Part shown: piece after piece, positions 32,587 to 47,500 of the stretch | Numbering within the stretch: position 1 is the first letter of the stretch | How the letters are laid out: each line of letters starts with the position of its first letter | NCBI GenBank assembly: GCA_963281255.1 | Contig: OY725499.1 | Location: forward strand, 3,987,148 to 4,051,147 | Origin: Aphrocallistes beatrix | Taxonomy: Eukaryota; Porifera; Hexactinellida; Sceptrulophora; Aphrocallistidae | Length of the DNA: 64,000 bases | Reading direction: 5' to 3' | The notes under the pieces: model-generated | Databases searched by the model: none | What the model saw: the letters and a program-made list of their open reading frames with translations, nothing else | Told to the model about the DNA's origin: nothing | Program-made: the position numbers and the translations under genes

Positions 32587-35500
32587 GAACTGCATACGGT
32601 TCCCAACACTAAAATTAGATCGCATACAAGACATTACAAAATTACTTAGTTGATTACAACCATTCTTTACCTTTGTAAAGGCAGAAAACCTCTAAAAAAG
32701 CACCTAAGTTTTAACTGTTTTAACCTGATAGTTTGCTTTAGTCATTATGTTTAATCAAAATATTTTTAATCTGGATTACTCATAGGGTTCAAAAATGCGA
32801 TTGCTCTAGAGTAAAGGCTTAATAGAATGTTTATTTTGCAAATATTTGATTTTATTAGTTCTAATTATTTTCTAGTTTCGTAGTAGTCTGCATTCATACA
32901 TAATAATATCTGCCATCATCACCTGGAACGAAGTCATTCATAGCTATTTCCTAGACCAGAGGTTATTGACACTGCAGGTGCAGATAGTCTATCATTTTGC
33001 GATTCGAGTATTTTGTTTTATAATTCATTCCTACGATTCAATGCAAAGTCAGTGTAACATTTGTTGCTCAGGTCAGCTGAAGCTACTGTAAAGTGGTCAG
33101 ACCACTGCTTACATCCCTATAGTGGTCAGCATAGCATAGGCGCAAGTGTGGGTACCTGTGGGGGCCGTGGTGCTGGGCAGTGGAGCAGTGGAGGAAGCTG
33201 TGGTATGGCAGGACTTCACACAAACTTATAGGTCACAACCAAACCCCAAAATTATGTTAATTGAGTCTAGATATATATCCCAATTACATTTTTCTTCCAC
33301 TATAGTCCGAGATTTTCTTTTCCCTAGGTAACAGCAATAGCTGTATATCGATATTTGAGCGTCTAAAATTTTTAAAAAATTTCTGGGGGGCAAACCCCCG
33401 TATCCCCCTCACCGTCGCTCGCCCTTGGCCCCCAGGTATTATTTTATTTTCCAAAACTTGGCGCCTATGGTTGTCAGGTCTCCTAGGCATTTTAGTATTA
33501 TTATGGCTTAACATAAGTGGTATGGCCCGACTGACCTAACCAATTCCGCCGGCACTGAATTTGCTTGTAAATTCAAATTAGGTGATCTACCAAACGATTA
33601 AAACTGATCTTAGATAAGCTTACCGTCATATCTCGTTTTAGTTGGCATGTGATGTTAACATTATGGAAGAATTCTAAACTTGGATCTACGTATATCACAT
33701 CTAAATGACGATATTTCCATTCAGAGGAATGGAGTCATGTTCGAAACCTAAAGGGTGAACTTACAAGCAGAAAATATGTGTAAGCAATGATCACAAAATA
33801 TAATATATTAGCTAGGTTCAAAAGTTACCAGCGGACTATAAGGATGAATTTTTACGTGGGAGCATTCACGAGGGTACATATTATCATATATGATTAAACT
33901 GCTGACAGTCTAAATAAATTATAGTTCAGTCCAGAGTACTTAGAAGAATGCAATCAGATATCTGATTATGATTATTATAATTATTACTTTGTATTACTTA
34001 ACATTTTTGCCGTCCCACTTTCCTGTCATATGCATTCACCTTTGCAAAATATTTGAAACATAAATAGAGTAGATTAGATAGCATACGTTAGCATACGTTA
34101 CGAGTGTATTTAGATGTGGAAATATGATTTCATTGCATTTTAAGTGCATGGCAATGTAATCATGGGAAATTTTGCACTACAGCCGAAATTTCCGGGGAAG
34201 AAAATTCCAGGCGACGAGACATCTACCATTTGTGGAAGATATGTCTATACTTTCCCTAAGTTTGATTTTATTTTAGTGACAGTGTCACTTCTTCCAACAT
34301 TTGATTTTATTCCACTGTGAATTCGAGTTTTTCACTCACAGATCTTACTTTTAAACGAAAGATAAATCGAGGTCTTGAAAGATGTTTCAACTCGTTTAGC
34401 ATTCACTATCTTTGCAGATTATTAGTTGGGTTGTAATTAGTGACAAATTTATGCTAAATTTCATTTTTACACTTTTCTTTAGTTCGCATTCCAGTCCCTG
34501 TCGTTGCTAGGCCACCACAACTCGCCTCAGTTCCTATCGTCCAGCAATTAACAGAGAGAGAGTCTGAGAATGGAGAGAGCAAGACTGAGCTAAAAGTGAG
34601 TATTTATAGGAATCTCTATAATTAGCTCTTGACTGTTCTTAGTTTAGTGTGTTATGCAACTGATCAGGAAATTATTTCCATTTTAACCAATAAGAAAACA
34701 GCTTGCATAACACTTGCAACTATCATGTTTTTTATTATCATCATTTGATTTTATGGAATGTTTCTCTGTGGTTTACCAGAATTTTCATCCTTCCTAAATC
34801 TTGAATGATTGATAATTATTCGATGAATCGAGTCATAAGTCAGCAAGTCATAGTTCATGAGTTTCTGAGCTATTTTTATCATCTTCAGAATATGTCAGAT
34901 GACACAGTCTACATATAAAAATTCTCTGAATGAACAACCCAAGTTCTATGGTTCACATATTGAAATTGTACAATGACGAGCCCTATTATAATTATTCCAA
35001 TAATAGCTCATAGGTTAGAAAATAGTTTAATAGACTATATCTAACTATATATATTTGATTACTAAGTAATTAATACAGTCGACTCCGCTTAATAGGGTCA
35101 CATCGGTCAGAGGACATTTTTCCCGATAAGGGGAGAACCCTATTAACCGAAAATATTTGTATTAGCTTCTATGTGTGAGAGCTATTCTGGTCCTGCCAAA
35201 GGTGACCCGATTAAACAATGACCATATTAAGCGGAGTCGACTGTATTTCATTTTCTAACTAATTTTGATATACGTCTCTCCGTTGCGTAGGAAGCGATGG
35301 AGGTAGAATCAGTGGAGTCTAAGCAGACCCTACAGAACGGTCCTCTAATCCCACTGTCCATCCCTCTCCCAGACTCCACGCCCCCTGCCAATAACTCCAT
35401 GGAGACAGCGGCAGAGGAGACCTCACAGCCGGATTCTGTTACTCAAGTGGTCCAGCTGGAGACGAGCAGTGTGATACTTCCTACAGGAGTCTCCACTCTC

Positions 35501-38500
35501 AAGGAGGTGCAGAATGTACAAGAGGTGAGTAGGTTTAGCACCTCACCCAGATTGTAACCCCTGAGGACATATCAACATGGATTCGGGAGTATATACATAT
35601 ATAGACTTTACTTTTACTTTAGGTTAGGTAATACATTCCGAGATGAATCAGTCATCGTAAAAAATGGTGTTGGTTAATTCTTGTCGTCTGCCTAGGCTAG
35701 GGAACAAGCGCCCCCTTTTGAACTCTCCCCCTACGCCCATTTCTGTCCGCTGCAACACTACAATGTTATACTTATAGGGATAGGATTCTAACTAATAATG
35801 CCCTCCAATTTACATTTCTTTAAGATTTTCAATTTTGACGTCCAATATTTTAACTTCAACGTGAAACGTAATTACTTGAAATGAGTATCCGTATCTAGAA
35901 GTTCTAGAGAGGTTGAAATCATAATGATAATCTCGCGTAGCAACAATATATCATAATATAAACAATGACCAATGGCCTAGAAACTGTTATGTAAATACTA
36001 TGCTTACTGGTCGTGTTTAAAGTGAGGCCATGATTTGATGTGAAAAATCAGATTAAAATTTTATTTTACATCGAATAATAAGTCATTTACAACCCAACAA
36101 GAATCACGAATTATTCGAACTATTCACTAATGTTAAATTAACTAATTTCGAGCCCAAGAAAATCTCAATTCCGATTATTGGCCTATCAGATTCAGATGTG
36201 GCTAATATTAGTATAACGCCACTTCAACACGTTGAGCCAGACATCATGAGATATCGCCATGGCAGTCTTACAATTTATTGCGGGGTATAATATTTTTTGC
36301 ATAGGTAGACGTTATATATTTTGGTGTTGTTGACTTTGTAATACAGAAAATTATTTAGCAAAATTATACGCCATACTTATTATTAGAAATAAATTCTCAG
36401 GATTAGCCATCCTGCACTGCTGGAATAACCTCAAACCCCATTTGCGTCAATCGAACGGAGCAATGCTAATACAAATCATGGTTTGCAACTCAGTGTGAAA
36501 CTTCGCCATCGCTAAATATGATTCCTCCACAGTGCGGTTGCCGCCTACCTACACTCAATACCATGTGCTGAAACAGCTGTCAATTTCTTCTATAATTAGT
36601 AAAACTGTTTTTACTATTATTAGATCTTATTATATCTTATAACTGATTAATTTCCTGAAGAGAAAGTGAAAATATAAACTGTAAATTTTATCCACTTCAT
36701 GAAATTTTTTTTTTGCTAACAGGCAAATGTTTCCGAGATGAGGACTGGGACGACTGTATTTGTCGGAGATATCTCAGATAAAGTTTCAGATACGATGGTC
36801 AGACAACTGTTGCAGGTAACTACTCGCATGTGTTACTTATTATATAACATTAATTGCAAGTAATTCAGAGTAATAATTCCATATCATAGTTCCAGTTTGT
36901 TCGTGGACTGTAATCTATCCATCACAAAAATTTTGGACCAATTCCTTTTACAACTTAATAGCCAAACACTTGTAAGATAATTGAAGTAATCTTAATTTGG
37001 TAAATGAATTCATTGAATCATCTTACTGAAGACTTAGGAAATTCCAGCAACTTAAAATGGAAGTATGGTTTTCAACCACAAATGTTAATTACTCCAGGAA
37101 AATGCCACTTGTATGTAAACTGCCACTTTTATTTGTAATCACCAGGTTCTAAATACGTGTTTTTATAATTTAGGGCGTGTAAGAATTATTCTCCTCCCAT
37201 TCCCAATTTTAGAAGTATTCATTTAATGATTCAATAAAAGTTAGTGATGATTCAATAAAAGAGAATCTTCTTTACCAACAACCTCTAAGTTAATTTGAAT
37301 AACTAAGTACTGTTATTAATCATGATAGCAATTACAATACTGTATTTATTTTTTCCTAAATCTTTACGCTCACATCTACTAATGTGATACAAAGGGGTCT
37401 ACGACAATTCATCACGATTTTAATTTAACGATTTTAATTTAAAAACTGCGACAATTCGTTTTAAGTATAGTAATAGTGTTTAGTTAAAAATTTAGATGAA
37501 ACTGGAGATATTCATTGTAGACTAAAGTACTTAGAAATTGTAGCAAAATGAAATTCCTTTTAGAGCTTGGCAATTAGTTCTTTCACCAATATTTTTCAAA
37601 ATACTCTTTATTCGTTCATCACAGCATGGTTCGTGATGAATTGACGTGCTTCCGATATAAAGTAGTTCTGTTTATTTATTGGTTCCAACTACAGTCAGGA
37701 TCGCTTATTATGAACCATCAAAGGAACTTAGAATCTGTTTACTACAGTGACTTCATATTTAAGCAACCTAGACTCAATCAAATCCTATGTGGACGATGAA
37801 ATTAGCACCAGCATGCTAGTTCATACTAAGTACCTGACTATTCATATCATCATCATTATCCAATCAGAGAAATAATATAATATTATGACCCAGGAATTTG
37901 AACATTTAAATTACTAGTATAAACTGCTCGACAGTTGCAAGGTATGAGGTTTCTTGGATTTATACCTAAATAAAAATATAAATTTCATTGTTGATTTGTG
38001 ATGATTCAATTCAGAAAGTTGACCTTAACTATACTGTACTTATTACATCATTATTAGCAATATCGATATTTTATTTTGTCTCCAAACCTTTACGCTCCTA
38101 TCTACTAATGTGATCTAGACACGACAATTTTGTTTATTTATTGGTTCCAATTACAGTCAGGGTCGCTTCTTATGAATTACCAAGGGACCATAGGATATGT
38201 TTACTATAGAGATAATATTGAAGCGGACTCTGCTCAATTAAAATTCTGTTAACGTTGAAATGAGCACCAACATGTTATTTTCATAGTATTGCCATTATTC
38301 AATTAGCAGAGAAACATTATAATATTCAAAGCAACTACACCAGCCACGTTATTTCGTCATCTATAGTGAGATTATCTAGCTACTTAAACTCTAATTTTTA
38401 ACTACCGGTATCCTGTTGTTCCTGTTCCTGTTCCTGTTCCTGCATGACTTGTGACCACATTGTAGTTTACTGATATTAGATTCCCTAACCTAATCCAACT

Positions 38501-41500
38501 TTTTTGTTATCCCAGTAAGTTTAATTAAAATTTCCATAGCAAATACAACACTGCAAAAAAACACAACAGTATAGATTCATGAATACTAATATTAGATTCA
38601 TGAATACTAAGTATAGATTCATGAATAAGTGATTGTAAAATGAACATATGGCACACAACGCGTGGCCTTTATATAATTTTACTATTGTATCTCCTACGAA
38701 TCTATATTTATACTTAATTGATTGTTTTGCAATAAGATTAGCGGCGTAATCTGTAAATAATGTTATGCAAATCATTTTTAAAATAATATAACTAAAATTT
38801 CGGGATAGAAGCAATGCGATACTGAAACAAGTGGGGCTTTTCAGAAAAAATTCTGAAAACTAAATGTACTGCAAGGGTATGACTTCCAGCCTTAGTTTGC
38901 TCATTAATTATTCTATTAATAGTACCAACATCAATATAATCTTCCTTTATCGTTCTAATACAGATGTATCTCTCAGCTCTAACTTCAGCTAAATCTCATC
39001 CCAACCATTGATTTTCGTATTACAAACTATGTCAACTTCTGAATGAAGCCTTTAGTGTGATTCCTTGAGAACTCAGATATTTTGTCTCTGGACCATAAAA
39101 ATATATCCAAGTTACTATCACTATTCTGTTAATAAAATTCCTTTGATCGACATTATAATTTTCCATCATTTCACTCGTGACTTTACAACGGCGACAGAGA
39201 CGTTTCTGATCATTGTTAGGCATTTTAGACACTCATGGTGCTGACTATGAGCAGATGTCCCCCCTAGAAAAACGAGGGATGGAAGACAACGTGGGGTTAA
39301 TTCCTATTCAGAAAATAATTATTCTCCCTCCTATTAACTTCTGCCCCAGAATACCGCTCCTAATATTCAACACTGTATACAGATATTATGTTATGGCATA
39401 AACGGTATACTACGCCATTCCGATTCTGTAAAATATAACATTTAACAGTCTGATTTCTATCAAATTCGATATGTAAGGAATAAATCAATTCTGATTCTTT
39501 AGCAGATGTTATTAAATTTACACCTTACATTAATACAGTAGAACTCGGTTAGTACGTACCCCTCCGGGAAGCGGAAAAAAGTACGTACTATCCGTAAGTA
39601 CGTACTAACCGAGTGATATTACATAGGAATCTATATAATAAATGAATTCTGGGAAAGAGAAATGAGTACGTACTAAGCCGAAGTACGTTGTATCCCGTGT
39701 ACGTACTAACCGAGTTCTACTGTACTACGGTTTGATACACACCCATGGACTGCTCAATCGTATCGATCCTCTGTGATATCAGAACGGAGCTGTGTTTTAA
39801 GATATTAATTATATGTTAACAGCCGAGCGGTCGTATATTTATATAATGTATTAAGTAAGTATTTATTTGTCTATATTTATTTCAAAGAAAGTATAATGAT
39901 TTTACATTAACAAAAATTAACAAAAGGCTCTTTTATTTTCAGAATTAATATTCATTAAGGTTAAGTACTGTGTGGAATATTGTTTGTATAACTTATCAGC
40001 GTGTGACTATTGTTTTGACGAATGTTTACAAGTTTATTTTCTCAAAATAATTTTGAGCCAAAGAATAGTCAATGGTTATTTGTTCGATCTTATCACATTG
40101 GCATCTTTTGTCAAGTGTGAGTATCAAAGAGTAGTATCGTTAGTGGTATTTTAAGTGTATTTCCATGCTAAGTAGGTGTGAATTTAACATTTTGGAAATT
40201 GAGAAGATTTCCCCTTTCTCAACTTATGGAGAGTTGCCTCCCAGATCCTATTAAAATATTCACACACACCTTATGAGATTTTGATTAATACTATTACAGT
40301 ACACTCTCACTAATCCGAATGTCAGAAAATATAATATTATTCGCCTCTACGTTATGAATCGATGTTTATAATCTTCCAACTTATGATAAGATTGAGAGAC
40401 CTCATTATAAACAGTCATGACGAAATAATAACCTTAATATCCTAACATCTATCATTACAATTTATTAGCGTTAATTCCCCATTAAATTAATGTTATTTTA
40501 CTAAACTGAACAAATTCTCTAATCCGAATTATTTTTCGATTATTGGTGAGAGATATTCGGATGAGCGAGAATGTACTGTAATTATTTATGAATAAATGAT
40601 TGTCAAAATGGACAGATTTGATCAGCTCTAAGATAATACACTAGCGTTAGTTTCCGTGTGTCTTAAACAATTAACGATATTCATATTTAACCAGAATTCG
40701 TATTGGTCAGTTTAAATAATCAATTAACCGAGGCTTTTTATTCTCCGATTTTAAATTGTACAAGCGGTGTTTCGCTTGCTTGCGCTGCGCGGCTAGCGGA
40801 CACTTTGTGCCCGCCAGAGGCGTCCTTTGGGCGCCTAGGTTCACATTGATTAATTATAAGGTAGATAACATCTCTAAATACGTCTGTCTTACTGTTATAA
40901 CCGATATAATTGGAACCTCAGTTTGAGCTACGTACACTGACCTAGAAGCATTTGAGATGTAGAGGATAGACTGTAGTAGTCTATGGCTGCCAAGCTCATA
41001 GTAAAGTTCTAGGTTTTAACATTACTAGCAAACGTGACACTTATTGAACAGACCTTGAACATTCAATTATGTGTAGTCACTACTAACGCAATCAGAGGCT
41101 TAGCCAACTGAATTTAGAGTGCGGCACAAAGTGAATGGATTGAAGCCTTGGTCTCATGCAGTGCCATCGAAAGCTCCTCAAAAGTGGGGCGGCCATGGCC
41201 GTCCTGCCTACCCGGGGCCGGCGCCACCGGGGGTGTCCTGGGTGTCCAGACACCCACTGCGTCCTGTTTTATCATATTGTACAATATATATCCCTCTATA
41301 AATGGACACCCACTGCCGGAAAAACATGGAACCTCCCCCAGCCACTCCTCTGCATATCTACCTGCCATCCCAGGCCTAGCCACTAACCTCCCCAGGCCTA
41401 CCCATAAGGTGCTTCGTCAAAAGTCGAGCGGTCATGGCCGCCCCAGCCGACCCATGTCTGACGTCCTTGGACGCATGTGTCCAGGGCTTTGTCCAGCCTT

Positions 41501-44500
41501 TCTGGGTTATACACCTAAAACATCCCCCATGCGCCTACTCTATGCATTTAATGTTATAATATATGAGTTGAGGAACGTTTTGGCGCTCCTAGATCCATAT
41601 TGGTTTAAATTTACGCGCCTTTTGGTGCACAGCATATGTCTGAATGAAACATGTGTCATAGAAAATCTAGATGTTACTTACTGTGTAGTAAGAATTAGGC
41701 GTAATATTGGATTCAGTAGACAGGTAAACTTATGTATTGAAACATGTGGCTGTTATTATCCTGTCATTTGAAAAGTTTTGTTGTTTTGGTTTTCCCAAAC
41801 ACTCTTAAAATAACATTTATCACATTGTAGTCTGTCATTGTTTATATTCGCAAACCTTTCAGGAGAAAAAAAATAAAATCATTCTATTTGTTTGTTCATA
41901 TGTTTATGTTAAATATGCTAAATAACAGAGAAAAATGAATTCATCATCGTAGTTCAATTTAGTTCTATAACTTGCAAACAAAACAAACAAAAGAATGGCG
42001 AATACTTCCAAACACTTGTCGCCATTATATTACATTAATTAATAAGTTTATCTAAATATTTGGTGTCTTAGGTTACGGAATTATGGCGTCATTGTCACCT
42101 TATTTTATTATTAGGAATTTTAGTTTCTGACTATAACTCAGCCATTTTAGGTGATAGAAGGCTGAAATTTTAATAGAATGTGTATATGAATATATCTCAC
42201 ATATGATACAACTATCATCAAAAAATGATGGCTCATCACTCTGTTATGACGTCATTACGCATCAAAAATTGAAAATTTGACAATTTTTTTGACGATTTTT
42301 CGAGTGATATCGATTATAACAGTAAGACAGACATATTTAGAGATGCTATCTCCCTTATAATTAATCAATGTGACCCCAGACGCCCAAAGAACCCCTCTCT
42401 GACCTAACCCACGAAAACTCGCACATTAATCGAGATTTAATTATATGGATAAATTCAGAACTAGAAGTACACACGAGGTCTCGTTAAATTTCCATTGTGT
42501 TATTGCCAAATATTTAAAATACTTATTTCAGGATTTTCCACTTTGTACATGTTTGTAGGTATTGTTCAGTTCAGCATTAACTAGCCCAAACACTTCTTTA
42601 TTTAGTACCAAACTGATTCATGTTATTAGGAATATTATCCATCAGTATTTTATCACAGATACAATTCTAAAATTAAATATTTACACGTATAACCATATTT
42701 CCTTAAAAAGAGTCTATTAATATCAGAATAGGAAGTACGATTCTATTGGGTGGTTAGGTAGTTTTATTTATATAGTGATTGAAATGTGTAAAATAATTGC
42801 TTGCTTGGATTGGTGGTTTGAACTTTCAGAATGTAATCATTCTAATCGGGACGAAAGGACGAAAACGACCATACGTACTATCTGAAAGAGAAAGTGTTGG
42901 TAGATTGGTAGACACAACATCATTATACAATAGAGTAGGAGTATGGTTGAATTCCAGTATTACGCACTCGAATAACCTTTGTTCACTTTCATATCTTGGA
43001 AATAAGTAAAATAAATTGAAATAAACCATTTCTTCGTAATATTGTTGGGAATATGGAACTGTATCTGAATGGTAAGAGTTTTATTATTGAACGAGTCATC
43101 ATCTCTTCATCAATTTCAAATGAATATAATAAGCCGAAAAACTAAAATTGACTATGTACTGTTTTTCAACTTGCATGTCTTAAACCATTGTTTCGTAAAG
43201 TTTTTGGAATGGAAACGGACATTTCGTCTCCTGAATATGCGAAGAGCGAGCAACCTGCAAAGTCCGTCTTGTCACAAAAGAAGTTCATCAATTTCAAAAT
43301 GAATATACGAGCCTGGAGAAATACAACAATTCTGAGGCACCCTACGAGCGAGACTATATTTCGATCAGAAAATATATAGAATTTTGATCAGAAAATATAT
43401 AGAATTTTGATCAGAAAACCAATGTAGAACTTTGATCAAAAATGTGGAATTTCAATACTAATGAATACAAATTCCACATTTCTGGTCAAAATTCTACATT
43501 GGTTTTCTGATCAAAATTCTACATAATTTCTGATCAAAATATACAGTCATCTACCGTCTAATAGTGATTCTTTCTTTTAACCATGGATACATAGGAAATA
43601 TTCACAATCAATGAAACTGACTATGGATGAACATTTTCGTTGCAACGTGTAGTACTTATGTAAATAATGTTGTTATGTATCTGTGTCCATTTAGCGTTTG
43701 TAACATTTTCATAGTTAAAAATGACGCTAGATTTTTGCTAACTCATTTCCGATTAAGTGATTTTGGGCGGGGAAACCTTAGAAGTGCGGGGTCTTTGCTA
43801 TAAATAGAAATGACTCCAGGTAATTTTAACGCACACTAGTAAATTCATTCAATTATCGATGCGTCATGATGACGTAATAATTTATTGATGACTCATCATA
43901 ATTGATTAATTCAAATGTCACCCATTTATCACATATAACGGCAGAGTTATGTTCGAAAACTTAACCCTACTTGGACTCGGAATGTTGAAGTGAAAGTTAA
44001 AGTTAATTGAAAGTGAACTGAAAGTGAAAATGAAGTGAGGTCATTTCTATTTATACCTTTGACCCCAAAGTCGTTCCAGGGTAAATATTAACAAGGTGAT
44101 AATGACGTCATAATTCCGTGATGGTTGATATCTTTGTCTTGACACGAACTGCTTGATCCAGTAACAAAAAGAAAAGCCAATAATCTGCTTTCTACAATCA
44201 ATCAATTCAGAACACATGGCTATTTATCAATCTACACAATCGAGTTTTAATAATACTACGTAAATATCATTATTTTTAATTTGGGAGAATATTACTGGAG
44301 CATGATTGAAGTTAAATTAATGTGTTTATAGTTCCAATTTCTATATTTATAGTTCCAACTATCATTGCACCACAAATTAGAACTATAAATACTGCTTTTT
44401 CTCTTTGAGCTAACCTATTTCCAATTAAAATTACCTTACATTTAATAAATTTTGTTTACCTAATCAAAACTTTCCCTAATTTTTTTATAATATTCCTAAA

Positions 44501-47500
44501 TTAACCTAAATAAACAATTTATTTGCGGTATGGTGGAAATAGTTCGCAAAAAAACGGAAATAGTTCGACTTTCCAAAAAAGGAAATAGTTCACATAAAAA
44601 CAACCATTAATCCTAATGATAAAAAGTCGAACTATTTCCTAAATCTGCAATTCGAACTATTTCCTTTTTCTAAATGTCGAACCATTTCCTTTTTCTAAAT
44701 GTCGAACTATTTCCGCATTACCTTATTTGCTATTTATTTAGATTTATTAGAATAACTCATAAATTGCTACGTCATTTCCTTTCTGATATTATATTTATGC
44801 AAAATTATGTATATTTCTTTGTGCCACTTTCAATCTTAAATTTGTTAACTAAGTATATATTATAACTATATAGTTATCTCCAACACATATCAAATTCCTT
44901 CTACTAGTAGTTCCTAACCACTGAATCACGTGATATCACACATCATAAAGTATTGGCGGTTTTCTGCATAAATCATTCTTCTACAAACTTTGTTTTCAGG
45001 AATGCGGTAACGTCAAAGCTTGGAAGAGAGTGCAAGGAGCAACTGGTGTGTTACAAGGTGAGCAACATTAATAATTATAATTGTTTTATATTACTGATCA
45101 CGATGCCACTATTCAACAGCTGAATCTTACCACTGGAACTATTAAGCAACTAATCAGTAGAACTATTAGCAATGATGGCTACTATTATTATTCATTTTCC
45201 AGTGAATTCTTTAAGAAATTGTTAAGAATATTATAATTGTGGCTTCTGACGATTTGAACAGCTGGCAAGATTTAAAGATTTGTAGGATTATGTGATATTA
45301 TTGATGGTTGTTTTAGCTTTCGGGTTCTGTGAGTTTGAAGATCAAAACTCGACACTTCGTGCCTTGAGGATCCTGAATAACTTCAATCTGGGCGGAAAGA
45401 AATTGGTGATTAAAGTAGCAGCAAAGTCAAAGCCCCAGTTCTTGCTATACATCGAGAACAAGAAGAGACGCAACCAAGGGCTGTCTCCTCTACCTGAGCT
45501 TGAAGAGGTAGATCTCATTTATTACAATGCTATCCTGACTTGTTCACGCTGTATTATCAGTGGCATCGATTTATTAAACATTTAAAGGGGAAGTTGTGAT
45601 TGAATTAGGAATCACGAGCCAATAAGAGGTGATCTCAGGCTGTGCCAAATGTGCCATCTTTGATCCCGGGAGGAGGTCGAACTCCTTGTTCCCCTACTTC
45701 GGCGCCTTAGATGAAGAATGGTCTCTCCATCCTTAATTTATAAATAATATTGAATGGTGCCATACCTCCCGATGGAGATGTGTTTATTAAATATATTTAT
45801 GAATTACAGTCGACTCCGCTTAATAGAACCATCGGTTAATCGGGTCAACCCTTTTAATCGGCCACTTTTGGCAGGACCGGAATAGTTCTCATACGAAGAA
45901 GCTAATGCAAAATATTTTCGGTTAATAGGTCTCTCCGCTTAATCGGGCTAACATGTCTTCTGACCGATGTGGTCCTATTAAGCGGAGTCAACTGTAATTT
46001 CGAACGATTGCCTTAAAGATTCTGGTCTTAATATGCTCAATTGAAGAGAATTGTTCTTTTTATGCCTATTTTCCTTTTCTATACTCCTCTGACTTCCAGT
46101 TGTTTATTGTTTGATTCTTAGGGAGTAGATAGCCAAGCAGAAGGAGAAAATATCAGCGATGAACAACTCTACTTGAACGATGAAGATCTTGGATTGGACA
46201 TAGCGGTATAATTAATACATATATTATATCTAGCTAGTTTATTCAAAATATTTGTATTTAATACTTCGAATTACCCCTAATTCCACTCTTTTCTTTTAGA
46301 ATGAGGACGAGTTGATATTGCAATCCATTAATGAAATTATCAGGCAAAATCCCGTCATCATAGTCCCCATGATGTTAGAAGGTAATAGGCCGTCTTGTTT
46401 CAATGCTTAATCTCGACCAATCATTTCAGCAACATCTGTAATTCTTTAGATAAGAAAGAGATTAGTTTCCCTATTCACGCAAAGTCGGATGTAAGTTGAT
46501 ATGTTTATTTTAGTATTAAAATATAATATTTTTGAAGTTTTTTATTCTTCGAATTCAATATATTACATCTTCATGAGCAACTTCATAATTTAGTAAGGAA
46601 TTTTCTCATTAGATACAGGGGTATGTTATATGGTAAATATATCATTATCTATCTTAAAAAATGAATTTCGTCAATTTTGTGAAGTATTAGATTAATATGA
46701 CGAATTTCCGAAGTTCCGTCATGTAATCAGGCCATGATCAGTTCACTATTTGCATATCTTTGATTCAACCGTTAAAAATGTATACACATGTCCATTCTAT
46801 TGCCAGACCTTGAATAAGAGAGAAGATAACCTCTTGATCCTACCAATCACAACACTAAACTATCTCTTCTGTCATGTATGCCACGTGTAAACGATGGATT
46901 CGATTAACCGATCTGTATTATTTTCTAATTATTTTTGACAGAAATTTATGAATATTCTTTCTCAAAAGTATAATAATAGAATGGAATTCTATTTTCTATC
47001 CGTATATATTTCGATATCACTGAATATCAGTAATTTTTTTAACATCAAGGTATGAATTTGTCAAAAAATTCCATATTTTTACCAATTAATATTGACATCA
47101 ATCCGGTTTTTACCGTCTGGAAGAAACCAAAATATCCGAATCCTCGAATCGGATACGAACCCAGCCCTGATGTGTATTATTTCTATTAGAGCCTCGTTGA
47201 CATTCCTGAGTTTGAAGATGACAAGACACGCGAAATAGTTCATGACGAGATCCGCAAGTTTCGAGACATACACAAGGTACACACTGTAGCCTTTCTAGCG
47301 TACTTAAATTCACTAACCAATTTAACCCGTTTGACTTATAGTAATTTTGCATTCGCCCGGAAAAGTCTTTGATATATCTTTGATTGATCTGTATAATTGT
47401 GATAAATGGGAAGAGATCTCAAGATTCTAATACAAATGGAATTTAAAATAAATCCCTCTGCAGAGAGATCATTTCGGATTAAATGTAAGTTTTCTGAAGT

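Larger units (their letters stand above)
36723..45507 (+). other. RBM25: RBM25 RRM, encoded by exons 5-7 across an 8.2-kb intron
   Basis: Exon 5 gives TTVFVGDISDKVSDTMVRQL (beta1/helix1). Exon 6 gives ECGNVKAWKRVQGATG (beta2), exon 7 AFGFCEFED (RNP1) through KKLVIKVAAKSK (beta4). RNP2 has F and RNP1 has two aromatic residues in RNA-contact positions. Intron 5 (36816-44999) is the longest of the gene and is filled with repeats. Confidence 0.9.

Noticed and set aside
41148..41771. 207-codon open frame in the GC-rich core of the foldback element
   Set aside because: Proline/glycine-rich, overlapping alternative frames are equally open, no domain, and it lies inside a repeat.
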